Source of the DNA: Streptomyces sp. WZ.A104
GTDB lineage: Bacteria; Actinomycetota; Actinomycetes; Streptomycetales; Streptomycetaceae
Length of the DNA: 64,000 nt
Direction of reading: 5' to 3'
Assembly (NCBI RefSeq): GCF_002382885.1
Contig: NZ_NWVL01000015.1
Span: 54,445 to 118,444 of the forward strand
Positions 17,337 to 26,232 of this stretch are shown in pieces. Below the pieces are notes generated by a model. It saw only the letters and a program-made list of their open reading frames with translations, was not told the origin of the DNA and ran no database searches. The position numbers and the translations under genes are program-made. The first letter of the stretch is position 1. Every line of letters begins with the position of its first letter.

Positions 17337-17375
17337 TTGACACCCCTGAGAAGCTGCTCCTAGGGTCGGGAGCAG
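17337..17375 (+). promoter_or_regulatory. Promoter plus palindromic operator of the radical SAM gene
   Basis: TTGACA (17337-17342) and TAGGGT (17361-17366) are separated by 18 bases, a good sigma-70 promoter. The -10 box sits inside a perfect inverted repeat ctgctcc (17354-17360) / ggagcag (17369-17375), suggesting a regulator site. The GTG start of the gene is at 17417. Confidence 0.6.
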
Positions 17376-17416
17376 GTCATCGAATAGGCGGCTGAACAGC
17401 CATATTTGGGGGTTCC

Positions 17417-18622
17417 GTGAATAGCTTTGGTGATTCTCAGGACAGCGCTGCGAAAGTTACGGAAGATCCGGTTCCGCTGCTCCCCGTCAGCCTCGATCAG
17501 GCCCATTCCCCCCAGAAGGTCATGGCCCACGGCGACCTGCTGAGGCGGTTCGTGGCGGGCGACGAGTTCAAACCGATCCATATGCGGATCGGGATCATGG
17601 GCGCCTGCAACATGCGGTGCAACTTCTGCAACTTCCACTCCCCCAACGAGGAGCAGTTCTACGACCTGTTCTCGTTCAAGGACTCCATCAAGACCGACAA
17701 GGCCGTCACCCTGATGCGGGAGTTCGCGGCCAACGACGGCCGCGCCGTGACCTTCTGCGGCAGCGGCGAGTGCACCATCCACCCCGGGTACGCGCAGATC
17801 AGCCGGGCCGCGAACGAGGCCGGGCTGCGCATCGGACTGATCACCAACGGCTCCCGGCTCGGCCGCCCGGCCATCGCCGAGGCCGTCGCGGACACCCACA
17901 CCTGGGTGCGCATCGGGCTGAACGCCGGGACCGAGGCCACGTTCAACGAGATCACCCGGGACCGCGAGCAGACCTTCGCGTCCTTCATCGGTGCCGTGGG
18001 CCGACTGCGCGAGACCGCGGTGGCGCCGGACTTCCGCATCGGCTTCAACTTCGTCATCACGCAGGCGAACCACCGGGAGATCCTCGACGCCGCCCGCATC
18101 GGCCTGGCGTCCGGGGCCCACTACGTCCGCTTCGAGCCGGAGTTCTACAGCGCCCTCGGCCACGAGACCATCGAGGCGGTCATGCCGGAGATCACCGAGG
18201 CCCTCCGGGAGGCCGCGGAGCTGTCCACCGACGACTACGAGGTCTCCGTACCCAAGCTCGACCGGGGTCCGATGGACCAGGTCGATGATGTCGAGGGCGA
18301 CTTCGAGCGGTGCCACTACAGCCGGTTCGTGACGGCGGTCGGCGCCGACGGTAACCTCTACCCGTGCCCGCAGGTCCACCTCAACAGCCGCTATCTGATC
18401 GGCAACGTGCTGGACCAGGGTTACGCGGAAGTGCTGGAGGGCGGCCCGCGCGCCGAGTGGGAGGCCGCCAACCCCCGCCGCACGGACCTGTGCAAGTCGT
18501 GCTTCTACCGGCCGCAGAACGAGCTGCTGGAGCATCTGCACCGCGGTCAGATCCAGCTGGACCGGGCGCTGGACTCCTACGCCGTGGAAGTCCCCAGCAC
18601 CCTGCACGCCGACTTCATCTGA
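17417..18622 (+). CDS. Radical SAM/SPASM enzyme
   Basis: This 401-residue protein carries the CX3CX2C iron-sulfur motif (Cys64, Cys68, Cys71 in GACNMRCNFCNFH). FCGSGECTIHPG gives the GGE-like SAM-binding motif in GSGE form. Near the C-terminus a SPASM-like cysteine set lies in ERCHYSRF, NLYPCPQ and LCKSCFY. SPASM proteins use auxiliary clusters for radical chemistry on peptides, aminoglycosides or other small molecules. No precursor peptide is directly adjacent, so a small-molecule substrate such as a sugar or amino acid is more likely. It starts at GTG 17417 and opens the right arm; the strong promoter with operator lies just upstream. Confidence 0.9.
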   Translation: MNSFGDSQDSAAKVTEDPVPLLPVSLDQAHSPQKVMAHGDLLRRFVAGDEFKPIHMRIGIMGACNMRCNFCNFHSPNEEQFYDLFSFKDSIKTDKAVTLMREFAANDGRAVTFCGSGECTIHPGYAQISRAANEAGLRIGLITNGSRLGRPAIAEAVADTHTWVRIGLNAGTEATFNEITRDREQTFASFIGAVGRLRETAVAPDFRIGFNFVITQANHREILDAARIGLASGAHYVRFEPEFYSALGHETIEAVMPEITEALREAAELSTDDYEVSVPKLDRGPMDQVDDVEGDFERCHYSRFVTAVGADGNLYPCPQVHLNSRYLIGNVLDQGYAEVLEGGPRAEWEAANPRRTDLCKSCFYRPQNELLEHLHRGQIQLDRALDSYAVEVPSTLHADFI

Positions 18623-18710
18623 CCCGACGTCACAGGGCCGGGCCGACCGCCCAGCCCCTGGTGTCCAGGGCCTTCCGCTCCCCTCTCACGAAACCGGTCC
18701 CACCATCACC

Positions 18711-20795
18711 ATGCAGATCAGCTCCCTGCGCCGGCTGCTCGACACCGGGCCCACCGGTCACCCCGCCCCGCTCCGCTCCCGGGTCGAGCGCCTGGCCCGG
18801 GTCGAGGACGCCCACCGCGACGTCCGCGTCACCGCCTCCACCGTCACCGTGTCGAACGGACTGCGGCGCGAGCGGATGACCCTCGGCTCCCCGGCACGCG
18901 GCGAGTTCCCCGCCGTCCTGCTCTCCCCCGAGGACGAGGCCACCGCCCCTCGCCCGGGCATCCTCGTCCTCGGCGGGAAGAACGCCCGGCTGGACCACCT
19001 CACCGGCGAGACACCCCCCGACCACCCCGACCGCAACGTGGCCGAACGGCTGGCCCGGGCCGGGTTCACCACCCTGACCTTCGCGTACGGCATCGGCGGC
19101 GGGCTCGACCCTGAGCGGCTCGCGGGCCGCGACGAAGGGGCCCTGCTCGCCCACGCCTTCGCGCTCACCGGCCGCTCCCTGCTCGGCGCCCTCGTCGGCG
19201 ACGCGCTCGGAGCCCTCGACGTACTGCGCAGCCACCCGCTGGCCGACGCGGACCGCACCGGGCTGTTCGGCCACAGCCTGGGCGCGGCCGTCGCCCTGCA
19301 CACCGCGCTGCTGAGCGACCGGCCCCTCCCCGTCTGCGCGGCGAGTCACCTCGGCACCTATCCGGCACTGTACGGGCGGCTGTTCACCGGATTCGAGGGG
19401 GCGGCCCTGCCCGGCATCCTCGAACACGCCGACCTTCCCGACCTCTATACGGCCCTGGCCCCCGCGCCCCTCCAGCTCCAGTACGGCACAGCGGACCCCT
19501 ATCTGGAGACGGCCGACACCCGCGCCGCCGCCGAAACGGTCCGCCTGGGCTACGAGACGGCGGGCGCCCCGAAGCCCGACATCCTCGAACTCCCCATGGG
19601 ACACAACACGCACGCGGGCCACGCGGCGGAGTTCTTCGCCCGGGAACTGGCCGACGCCCCGGCGCACCCGGCCCCCGTGCCCGCCCAGCGCATCCGCTTC
19701 GACGTCACCGACCGGCGCACCGTGCTGGAGCGCGTCGACGGGGCACTGGCCTCCGGCGTCCTCACCCAGGGCCCGCTGGTCGCCCGCTTCGAGGAGCTGA
19801 GCCGTACGTGGACCGGCACCCCGGGCGTCGCCGTCGCCTCCGGCTCGGCCGCCCTGGAGATCGCCCTGCGGACCATCGGCGTGGCGGGCCGCACGGTCCT
19901 CGTCCCCGTCAACACGTTCTTCGCGACGGCGGCCGCGGCCGTGCGCGCCGGGGCCCGCGCCCGCTTCGTCGACATGGAACCCGACGGACTCGGCATGGAC
20001 CCGGACGCCCTGCGCACCGCACTGGAGCGGTATCCGGACACGGCGGCCGTGGTGCCCGTCCACATCGGCGGGATCGTCTCCCCGGCCGTCGACGGGGTCC
20101 TCGCCACGTGCGCGGAGCGCGGCATCCCCGTGCTGGAGGACGCGGCGCACGCCTTCGGCAGCACTCTGGGCGACCGCCCGGCGGGCAGCCTCGGCCGGTT
20201 CGGCGCGTTCTCGTTCTTCCCCACCAAGGTCGCCATCAGCGGTGAGGGCGGGCTGCTCACCTCCGCCGCGCCGGAGGACCGGGAGGACGTACGGCGCTGG
20301 CGCGACCACGGCAAGAGCGCCCAGGGCTCCACCCTGCACGACAGGCCGGGCAGCAACTGGCGGCTCAGCGAACTGCACGCCGCCGTCGGCACCGTGGATC
20401 TGGAGCGCTTCGCCGGGACCCTGGCCCGGCGGCGGTCGCTCGCCGCCCACTACGACACCCTGCTCGACGGCGTCAGCTCCCTGCGGGCGCACGCGGTGCC
20501 CGCGGACTCCCGGAGCAACTACTACAAGTACCTGGTGTACCCGGACAGTTCCGTGGACCGCGACGCGCTGAAGCAGCGGCTGCGGGAACGGCACGGCGTC
20601 CAGCTCGCGGGCGAGGTCTACGACCGTCTCCTGTGCGACCACCCGCATTTCCGCGACGACGCAACGGACCCGGAGGAGACCTTCGCGCGCGGCCGGTGGT
20701 TCGCCCGCCACCACATCGCGCTGCCGCTGTACCCCTCTCTCACCCACGCCGAACAGATACGGGTGGTCTCGGCGCTCCGCAGCGAGCTGCCGTGA
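18711..20795 (+). CDS. Fusion: alpha/beta hydrolase + DegT/DnrJ-type aminotransferase
   Basis: Residues 1 to about 315 form an alpha/beta hydrolase (dienelactone-hydrolase-like) with nucleophile Ser189 in LFGHSLGAAV, GILVLGGKNARLD near the oxyanion hole and PMGHNTHAG as the likely catalytic His. Residues about 325-694 form a DegT/DnrJ/EryC1/StrS aminotransferase with PLP lysine Lys506 in FSFFPTKVAISGEGG, the strand VLEDAAHAFGS and GSNWRLSELHAA. Both halves look complete. The aminotransferase would aminate a keto-sugar or aldehyde, and the hydrolase would cleave an ester, thioester or amide. I have not met this fusion before. The next gene starts inside its stop codon (GTGA), and it lies just upstream of the LuxC/LuxE-like pair. 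Confidence 0.88.
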   Translation: MQISSLRRLLDTGPTGHPAPLRSRVERLARVEDAHRDVRVTASTVTVSNGLRRERMTLGSPARGEFPAVLLSPEDEATAPRPGILVLGGKNARLDHLTGETPPDHPDRNVAERLARAGFTTLTFAYGIGGGLDPERLAGRDEGALLAHAFALTGRSLLGALVGDALGALDVLRSHPLADADRTGLFGHSLGAAVALHTALLSDRPLPVCAASHLGTYPALYGRLFTGFEGAALPGILEHADLPDLYTALAPAPLQLQYGTADPYLETADTRAAAETVRLGYETAGAPKPDILELPMGHNTHAGHAAEFFARELADAPAHPAPVPAQRIRFDVTDRRTVLERVDGALASGVLTQGPLVARFEELSRTWTGTPGVAVASGSAALEIALRTIGVAGRTVLVPVNTFFATAAAAVRAGARARFVDMEPDGLGMDPDALRTALERYPDTAAVVPVHIGGIVSPAVDGVLATCAERGIPVLEDAAHAFGSTLGDRPAGSLGRFGAFSFFPTKVAISGEGGLLTSAAPEDREDVRRWRDHGKSAQGSTLHDRPGSNWRLSELHAAVGTVDLERFAGTLARRRSLAAHYDTLLDGVSSLRAHAVPADSRSNYYKYLVYPDSSVDRDALKQRLRERHGVQLAGEVYDRLLCDHPHFRDDATDPEETFARGRWFARHHIALPLYPSLTHAEQIRVVSALRSELP

Positions 20796-22009
20796 CCCGC
20801 CTCCTCCACGCCTTCCGCCGCGGCCACTGGCATCCGTCCCTCGACACCGCGCCGCTCCCCGGGCCCACGGGGACGCACCTCGCCCTCGTCCCGGAGATCG
20901 TGGCCGCCGCCGACCGCCGCCGCTGGGACACCGTCGCCCCCGGCCTGCCGCCCGCACCGACGGGCCGACGCCGACTGCTGCTGCGCGCACTGGATCTGTT
21001 CGAGCACGGGACCCTCGACATCGGGGGGCTCGGGCCGCAGAGCGGCGAGGACTTCAGGGACGCCCTGTGGGAGACGGCCGGGATACCCGGCCCGCTGGCC
21101 GAGCGCTGGTGCGGGATGCTCCGTTCGACCCTGACGGCACGCCCCGAACCGTCGCCGGACACCGCCCTGGCCCTCGTCTCGCTGCCCGGCAACACCTTCA
21201 CCTGCCTGGAAGCGGTCCTCGAACAGCTCGAACGCTCGGCGGCCGTATGGGTGCGCCCCAGCCGACGCGAACCGCTCTCCGCCGCCCGGCTGTTCGCCGC
21301 CCTGCTGGCGGTGGGCTGGCCGCCGGAGCGGATCTCCCTCTACCCGACGGAGCAGGGCGCGCTGTGCGGCCTGATCCGGCTCACCGACCGGCACGTGGTC
21401 TTCGGCGGCTCCTCGCTCGCCGCTTCCGTCCGCGCCTCGGCCGGTCTCACCCTGCACGGCCCCGGCCGGGGCTGTGCGCTGGTGCCCGAGGACCTGGGGA
21501 CCGAAGCGGCGGTCGACTGGCTGCTGCCGCTGATCGCCGCCGACTCCGGGCGGTTCTGCAGCAACGTGCGTACGGTCGTCACCGCGGGCCCGCCCGAACC
21601 GCTGGCCCGCGCCCTGGCGGCCCGACTCGACGCGATGTGCCCGGAACTTCCGGGCGAGGCATGGCCGTTGACCGCGTTCCGGGAGCCGGGGGCGGCCGCC
21701 CGGGCGGCCCGCTCCGTGCCGGACCTGATGCGGCCGGGCGACCGGCTGCTCACCCGCAGGCCGCCGGTCGTGGAGACCGCGGAGGGCGATACGTACGTCA
21801 CCGCGCATCTGGTGCTGGTCGACGGAGGACCGCACGAGCCGCACGGCCGGCACGGCCCGCCCGATCACCCGCTGCTCGGCCACGAGGTCCCGTTCCCGTT
21901 CGCCGCCGTCGTCCGGGCCACCGGACCGGCCGCCGAGGCGATCGCCGCCCGGTCGCTGTTCGTGTACCGCCCGCTGCCCGCAGCGGCAGCCCGGAGGGGA
22001 ACCCCATGA
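20792..22009 (+). CDS. LuxC-like acyl reductase (aldehyde-dehydrogenase fold)
   Basis: The 405-residue protein fits the LuxC/acyl-CoA reductase branch of the ALDH superfamily. LVSLPGNTFTCLE and VWVRPSRREPLSA resemble the cofactor-binding region, and SGRFCSNVRTVV holds the probable catalytic cysteine in the GQxC-like context. It would reduce an activated acyl group (thioester or acyl-enzyme) to an aldehyde with NADPH. GTG 20792 overlaps the fusion gene stop and its own end overlaps the ligase ATG. An upstream in-frame start at 20633 lies inside the fusion gene and is rejected. With the next gene it forms a carboxylate-to-aldehyde module. Confidence 0.75.
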   Translation: MTRLLHAFRRGHWHPSLDTAPLPGPTGTHLALVPEIVAAADRRRWDTVAPGLPPAPTGRRRLLLRALDLFEHGTLDIGGLGPQSGEDFRDALWETAGIPGPLAERWCGMLRSTLTARPEPSPDTALALVSLPGNTFTCLEAVLEQLERSAAVWVRPSRREPLSAARLFAALLAVGWPPERISLYPTEQGALCGLIRLTDRHVVFGGSSLAASVRASAGLTLHGPGRGCALVPEDLGTEAAVDWLLPLIAADSGRFCSNVRTVVTAGPPEPLARALAARLDAMCPELPGEAWPLTAFREPGAAARAARSVPDLMRPGDRLLTRRPPVVETAEGDTYVTAHLVLVDGGPHEPHGRHGPPDHPLLGHEVPFPFAAVVRATGPAAEAIAARSLFVYRPLPAAAARRGTP

Positions 22010-23142
22010 CGACCGTCCCGAACACCCTGACCGGGCCCGCCGCGGCCTACCCGGCGATGCGCGAACGCGTCCCGGAACTCACCGTGGACCTCGACGCCTG
22101 GACGCGCCGCATGATGCGGTGGCACTTCTCGCCGGAGACGGGCTCCCCGTTCTGGGTCTCCCGCCGCGACTGCCTCGGCTTCGACCCCGAGAAGGACGTC
22201 GACGGCTTCGCGGCCCTGGAGCTCTTCGGCCTCTTCGACAAGGCCTCACTCCGCGCCGCCCGCGCCCGGGACCTCAGGCCGCGCGGCTACCGCGACCGCC
22301 CCTTCCGGATCTTCGAGACCGGCGGCACGACCGGCACCCCCTGCCGGATCGTCAACGTCACCCGGCTCGGGTACGACGTGGAGATCTACCGGCTCATGCT
22401 GGAGGCCCGCGGCCTCGTCGGCGGCGACGTCCTCGCGATGACCCCGATGGGACCGCACGCCTACGGGCACTTCGTGGAGGGTCTCGCGGACTCCTGGAAC
22501 GGGGCGGTGCACGCCATCGACTTCGACCCGCGCTGGGTGAAGGCCGCACTGCGGTCGGGCGGCGAGGCGGACACGTACACCGACCACCTGGTCGCCCAGA
22601 CGCTGCCGCTGCTCACCGCCGAGCGGCCCGCACTCCTCTTCACCACCCCCCGGCTGCTCGTCGAACTGGCCATGCGGCTGCCGGAGCCTCTGCACACGTA
22701 CGGGGTCCGCGCCGTCTGCACCGGCGGAACGTCCTGCACCCCGGCCGAGGCGCAGTTCCTGCGCGAGGAGCACCTCGTGGGCGTGCAGTGGATCGACACC
22801 TACGGCAACACGCTCGTCGGCCACGCCCTCCAGGCCGACGCGGTGCCGGGCGGTCCCCTCCTGCCGCCCGGCAGCACGCACTCGTACCATCTGCCGCCGC
22901 CCTTCGCGGTGCTGACCGTCGTCGACCCGGGCGACCCGTGGCGGGAACTGCCCGTCGGGGAGCGCGGCCGGGTGCGGGTCACCACGCTCCTGGAGGACCT
23001 GTTCATCCCCAACCTGCTGGAGCGGGACAGCGCCGTCCGGACGGGGCCGCACCCCTGGTTCCCCTGGGACGGGGTGGCGGCGGTGCGCCCGTTCGAGCGG
23101 GACGAGGGCGGCGAGGAGGAAGCCGTGGAGGGCGTGTACTGA
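22006..23142 (+). CDS. LuxE/phenylacetate-CoA-ligase-like adenylate-forming enzyme
   Basis: This 378-residue protein has the AMP-binding P-loop-like motif FETGGTTGTPCRIV. It also has AVCTGGTSCTPAEAQ and QWIDTYGNTLVG, as in the A5-type motif of LuxE and PaaK-type ligases. Length and order match acyl-protein synthetase (LuxE) proteins, which activate a carboxylic acid for LuxC. The ATG at 22006 overlaps the reductase stop (ATGA) and has the RBS ggagggga. I infer a LuxE-LuxC pair that reduces a carboxylic acid to an aldehyde, which the adjacent DegT domain could aminate. Confidence 0.8.
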   Translation: MTTVPNTLTGPAAAYPAMRERVPELTVDLDAWTRRMMRWHFSPETGSPFWVSRRDCLGFDPEKDVDGFAALELFGLFDKASLRAARARDLRPRGYRDRPFRIFETGGTTGTPCRIVNVTRLGYDVEIYRLMLEARGLVGGDVLAMTPMGPHAYGHFVEGLADSWNGAVHAIDFDPRWVKAALRSGGEADTYTDHLVAQTLPLLTAERPALLFTTPRLLVELAMRLPEPLHTYGVRAVCTGGTSCTPAEAQFLREEHLVGVQWIDTYGNTLVGHALQADAVPGGPLLPPGSTHSYHLPPPFAVLTVVDPGDPWRELPVGERGRVRVTTLLEDLFIPNLLERDSAVRTGPHPWFPWDGVAAVRPFERDEGGEEEAVEGVY

Positions 23143-23205
23143 CCGGCCCCCTCCCCGCCGCCACGGTTTGGACCCCGCCCGCTCGCCCGTGCCGAAGGAC
23201 ACCCC

Positions 23206-24075
23206 ATGCCGGAATCGACGCTGTACTCCAACGGCGTACCCATCCGCTTCTCGCCGGACCTGTTCGGGCCCCTGCGGTCCGGTGCGGGCCTGCCCGACGA
23301 CCCGGCCGTGCTGCGCGAGCGCCTGCGCACCGACGGGTATCTGTACCTGCCGGGCGTACTGGACCGGGACAAGGTGCTGCGCCTGCGCGGCGCCTACTTC
23401 TCGCTCTTCCCGGACGGCTACCTGGCCGAGGGGACCGACGCGAAGGACGGGCTGTTCTCCGGCAGCGTGCCGGAGAGCCTCCCGGCGTACGGTGTCGCCG
23501 GGCATCCCGCCCACGCCTTCGTCCGGTCGGCCGCCTTCCAGGAGTTCGTGGCCGACCCGCTGCTCGCCGACCTCGCAAGCAAGCTGCTCGGCCAGGACGC
23601 CTGGATGCTGCCCCGGCAGATCCTGCGCCACTTCCACCGGGGCTCCCAGCTCGCCTCCCGGGCCCATGTGGACCTCGACTACATGAACGCCCTCTCCCCC
23701 GCGCCCCGGGTGCTCACCCTGTGGATACCCGTGGGCGACTGCCCGCCGAGCACCGGCTCTCTGGTCTACCTGGAGGGCTCCCACACCCTTGCGCCCGAGG
23801 AGTACGAGCCCCTGCGCGAGAAGGGGGACCGCCCCGGCGACCGGCGGCCGATCTCCCACGACCTGGAGCTGACCGCCCGGCATCTGGGGCGGCGGTGGCT
23901 GTGGGCCGACTTCGCCGCCGGGGACCTCATGGTGCACGTCCCGCAGATCGTCCACGCGTCCCTGGACACCACCACCGACGCCATGCGTCTGTCCGCCGAC
24001 GTCAGATTCGTCCGCTCGGACGACACACCCGACCCGCGGTGGCTCGCCCCGTGGTCGGCCGACGACGGAGCATGA
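23206..24075 (+). CDS. Phytanoyl-CoA dioxygenase-like Fe(II)/2-oxoglutarate oxygenase
   Basis: This 289-residue PhyH-fold enzyme has iron ligands His154/Asp156 in SRAHVDLDYM, distal His250 in QIVHASLDT and a 2-oxoglutarate arginine probably at Arg261 in MRLSADVRF. The segment STGSLVYLEGSHT is typical of PhyH family members. Sequence identity with the other PhyH protein (5239-6258) is visibly low, so they likely oxidise different positions. It begins 63 bases after the ligase and its stop overlaps the next ATG. Hydroxylation of a pathway intermediate is expected. Confidence 0.88.
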   Translation: MPESTLYSNGVPIRFSPDLFGPLRSGAGLPDDPAVLRERLRTDGYLYLPGVLDRDKVLRLRGAYFSLFPDGYLAEGTDAKDGLFSGSVPESLPAYGVAGHPAHAFVRSAAFQEFVADPLLADLASKLLGQDAWMLPRQILRHFHRGSQLASRAHVDLDYMNALSPAPRVLTLWIPVGDCPPSTGSLVYLEGSHTLAPEEYEPLREKGDRPGDRRPISHDLELTARHLGRRWLWADFAAGDLMVHVPQIVHASLDTTTDAMRLSADVRFVRSDDTPDPRWLAPWSADDGA

Positions 24076-25286
24076 ACCCGACCCCAGCCGATCGGAGCAC
24101 CCCCGTGTCCCACGCACCCGAGCCGACCGTTCCCCGGCTCGCCGCCCGCCTCACCGCCTACGCGGTGCTCGCCCACGACCCCGCCGTGCCGGGCATCGCC
24201 GCCGACTACTGGGCCAAGAGCGAGGAGCACTACCGCACGGTGGACGCCGCGCTCGCCGCCCTCGTGGCCGCGTCCCCGGCCTCCGCGCGCGCCTACCGGG
24301 ACGTCGTCACCGACCCCACGCACACCGCGCCCCAGCACGCCCTGCGCGAGTCCCTCGTCGGACTGCTGGAGGAACACCCCCTACAGCGGAACGAGTTGGC
24401 CGACGCCGTGACCGAGGCCGACCGGCACATCTGGATCGACTACCACCTCGGCGCGAAGTACACCTCCCAGGAGCCCCCCGCGGCCCCGGAGCCGCCAGCG
24501 CCCCGGCCGCGCTCCGAGCCCGCGACCGTGCACGTGGTGATCCCCTTCCGGGACCGCTCCGGCGGGCTGCGGACCCGTAATCTGCTGGCCTGCCTGAAGG
24601 CCCTGGCCGACCAGGAGGGCGGGCCCGGACACCGGGTCACGGTGGTGGAGACCGACAGCGAGCCGCGCAGCCGCGAGGTGCTGGAAGGCGTCGTCGACCG
24701 CTACGTCTTCGCCCGCAAGGACGGTCTGTTCAACAAGGCGTGGGCGGTCAACGTCGGAGTCGTCGAGGCGACCGGCGACGCCTCCTACGTCTGTGTCCTG
24801 GACGCGGACATCCTCGTCGACCGCCACTTCGTCGCCCGCAACACCGCCCGGCTGCGCGAGGGCGGCCACGGCACCCATCTGCCGTTCCGCTGGTCGCTCT
24901 CGCTCGACGGCCCGTCCACCCTGCACGCCATCGGGCTGCGCAACGGCCGGGGGGCCGCCGATGTGCCCGACACCGTGCTGCGCGGTCTGCTGCTGCGGGA
25001 GCCGCCGGGCGGCTGTGTGTGGCTGCGCGCGGACGTCTTCCACGCGGTGGGGGGATTCGACGAGCGGTTCGAGGGGTGGGGCGGCGAGGACGACGACGTG
25101 GTCGCCCGGCTGGCCGCGGCCGCGCCCCTGACCCGCTACGACGACCCCCTGCTGCACCTGGACCACCCCCGGCCCGCGATGACCCGGGATGACGGGCTGC
25201 CCTTCAACGCCCATATCGAGCCCGTGAGCTGGACGCGGGAGCGCGGCTACGGGGACCGGGAGAAGTTCACGGCGGCCACGGCCTGA
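24072..25286 (+). CDS. Glycosyltransferase, GT2 with galactosyltransferase-like C-terminus
   Basis: A 404-residue protein with a helical N-terminal extension of about 145 residues. A GT-A domain follows: VHVVIPFRDRSG, VVETDSEPR, the DxD site VCVLDADILVDRHF, and GGFDERFEGWGGEDDDVVAR. The last motif is the acidic WGGEDDD box of the N-acetylgalactosaminyl/galactosyltransferase C-terminal domain. It should transfer a sugar from a nucleotide donor with a divalent metal. The ATG overlaps the dioxygenase stop. Its 3' end overlaps the convergent Gfo/Idh gene by 20 bases. It is one of several glycosyltransferase-like proteins in the locus. Confidence 0.85.
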   Translation: MNPTPADRSTPVSHAPEPTVPRLAARLTAYAVLAHDPAVPGIAADYWAKSEEHYRTVDAALAALVAASPASARAYRDVVTDPTHTAPQHALRESLVGLLEEHPLQRNELADAVTEADRHIWIDYHLGAKYTSQEPPAAPEPPAPRPRSEPATVHVVIPFRDRSGGLRTRNLLACLKALADQEGGPGHRVTVVETDSEPRSREVLEGVVDRYVFARKDGLFNKAWAVNVGVVEATGDASYVCVLDADILVDRHFVARNTARLREGGHGTHLPFRWSLSLDGPSTLHAIGLRNGRGAADVPDTVLRGLLLREPPGGCVWLRADVFHAVGGFDERFEGWGGEDDDVVARLAAAAPLTRYDDPLLHLDHPRPAMTRDDGLPFNAHIEPVSWTRERGYGDREKFTAATA

Positions 25287-26232
25287 CCGGCGCCCCGCCC
25301 AGGGCGTCGGACCGCTCCGCCGCCACCAGGACGTCATCGACCTGTACGGCCTCGGCCACCGGGCACACCGGTGGCCGCCCGGCCGCCACCGCCGCGACGA
25401 AGTCGGCGACGAGCGGCAGATGGGGGTTGGCGTCCGGCGGGCACCGGACGCGCCGGACGCCACCGGGCTCCCGGACCAGCAACTCCCCCGAATCCAGCGG
25501 GTCCAGGGTCAGGGAACGCCCGCCTCCGTGGAGGGAGAGCAGGTCCTCCGGCGGCCCGTCCCCCCACTCCGCCGAGCAGTGCGCCCGCAGCCCGGTATCC
25601 CACTCCAGCTCCACGGTGGCGGCGCGCTCGGCGCCTCCGGGGAAGCGCCGGCCCAGCCGGGCCCGTATCTCGGCGGGCCTCCCGAACAGCATCAGCAGCA
25701 GGTCCAGGCGATGACTGCCCGCGTCGGCGAGCACCCCGCCGCCCGCCACGGCCCGCTCGGTGCGCCAGCGCATCGGATGGCCGGGCCCCGGCTCGAACGC
25801 GGACCGGAACCGCACCTCCACCCGCTCCGGCGACCAGCCGCGCAACGCGCGGCGCAACTCTCCGACGACGGGGGCCAGTCGGCGGTAGTACGCGACGCCC
25901 GCGCACGCCCGGCCCGTGGCGAGCGCGGAGCCGCCGGGCCGCAGGGAACCGGCCAGCGGCTTCTCCACGAGCACCGGCAGCCCCGCGTCCAACGCCAGGG
26001 CAGCCAGCGGCACATGGCGGTCCACGGGCGTGGCGACGTACACCGCGTCCAGGCCCGCCAGCAGGCCCCGGGGGTCGCTGCCGGACGCGGCGACCCCCCA
26101 CCGCCGGGCGGCCGCGGCCGCGCGCCCGGCGTCCCGCCCCCACAGGAACACCGGCTCCTGGCCCGCCGCGCGCAGCGCGGGCAGCACCCGCCGGGACACG
26201 ACATCACCGTGCCCGGCGATGCCCCACCTCAC
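25267..26232 (-). CDS. Gfo/Idh/MocA-family oxidoreductase
   Basis: At 321 residues it begins with the Rossmann fingerprint RWGIAGHGDVVSRRVLPAL. AVYVATPVDRHVPLAALALD and VLVEKPLAG follow, the last carrying the conserved EKP lysine, and then GGGVLADAGSHRLDLLL, the catalytic DxGxHxxD pattern. Such enzymes oxidise or reduce sugar carbons or cyclitols with NAD(P). A keto-sugar made here could be the substrate for the DegT aminotransferase domain, as in aminosugar pathways; this is inference. It is coupled to the upstream zinc dehydrogenase (4-base overlap). Confidence 0.88.
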   Translation of the reverse strand: MRWGIAGHGDVVSRRVLPALRAAGQEPVFLWGRDAGRAAAAARRWGVAASGSDPRGLLAGLDAVYVATPVDRHVPLAALALDAGLPVLVEKPLAGSLRPGGSALATGRACAGVAYYRRLAPVVGELRRALRGWSPERVEVRFRSAFEPGPGHPMRWRTERAVAGGGVLADAGSHRLDLLLMLFGRPAEIRARLGRRFPGGAERAATVELEWDTGLRAHCSAEWGDGPPEDLLSLHGGGRSLTLDPLDSGELLVREPGGVRRVRCPPDANPHLPLVADFVAAVAAGRPPVCPVAEAVQVDDVLVAAERSDALGGAPVRPWPP

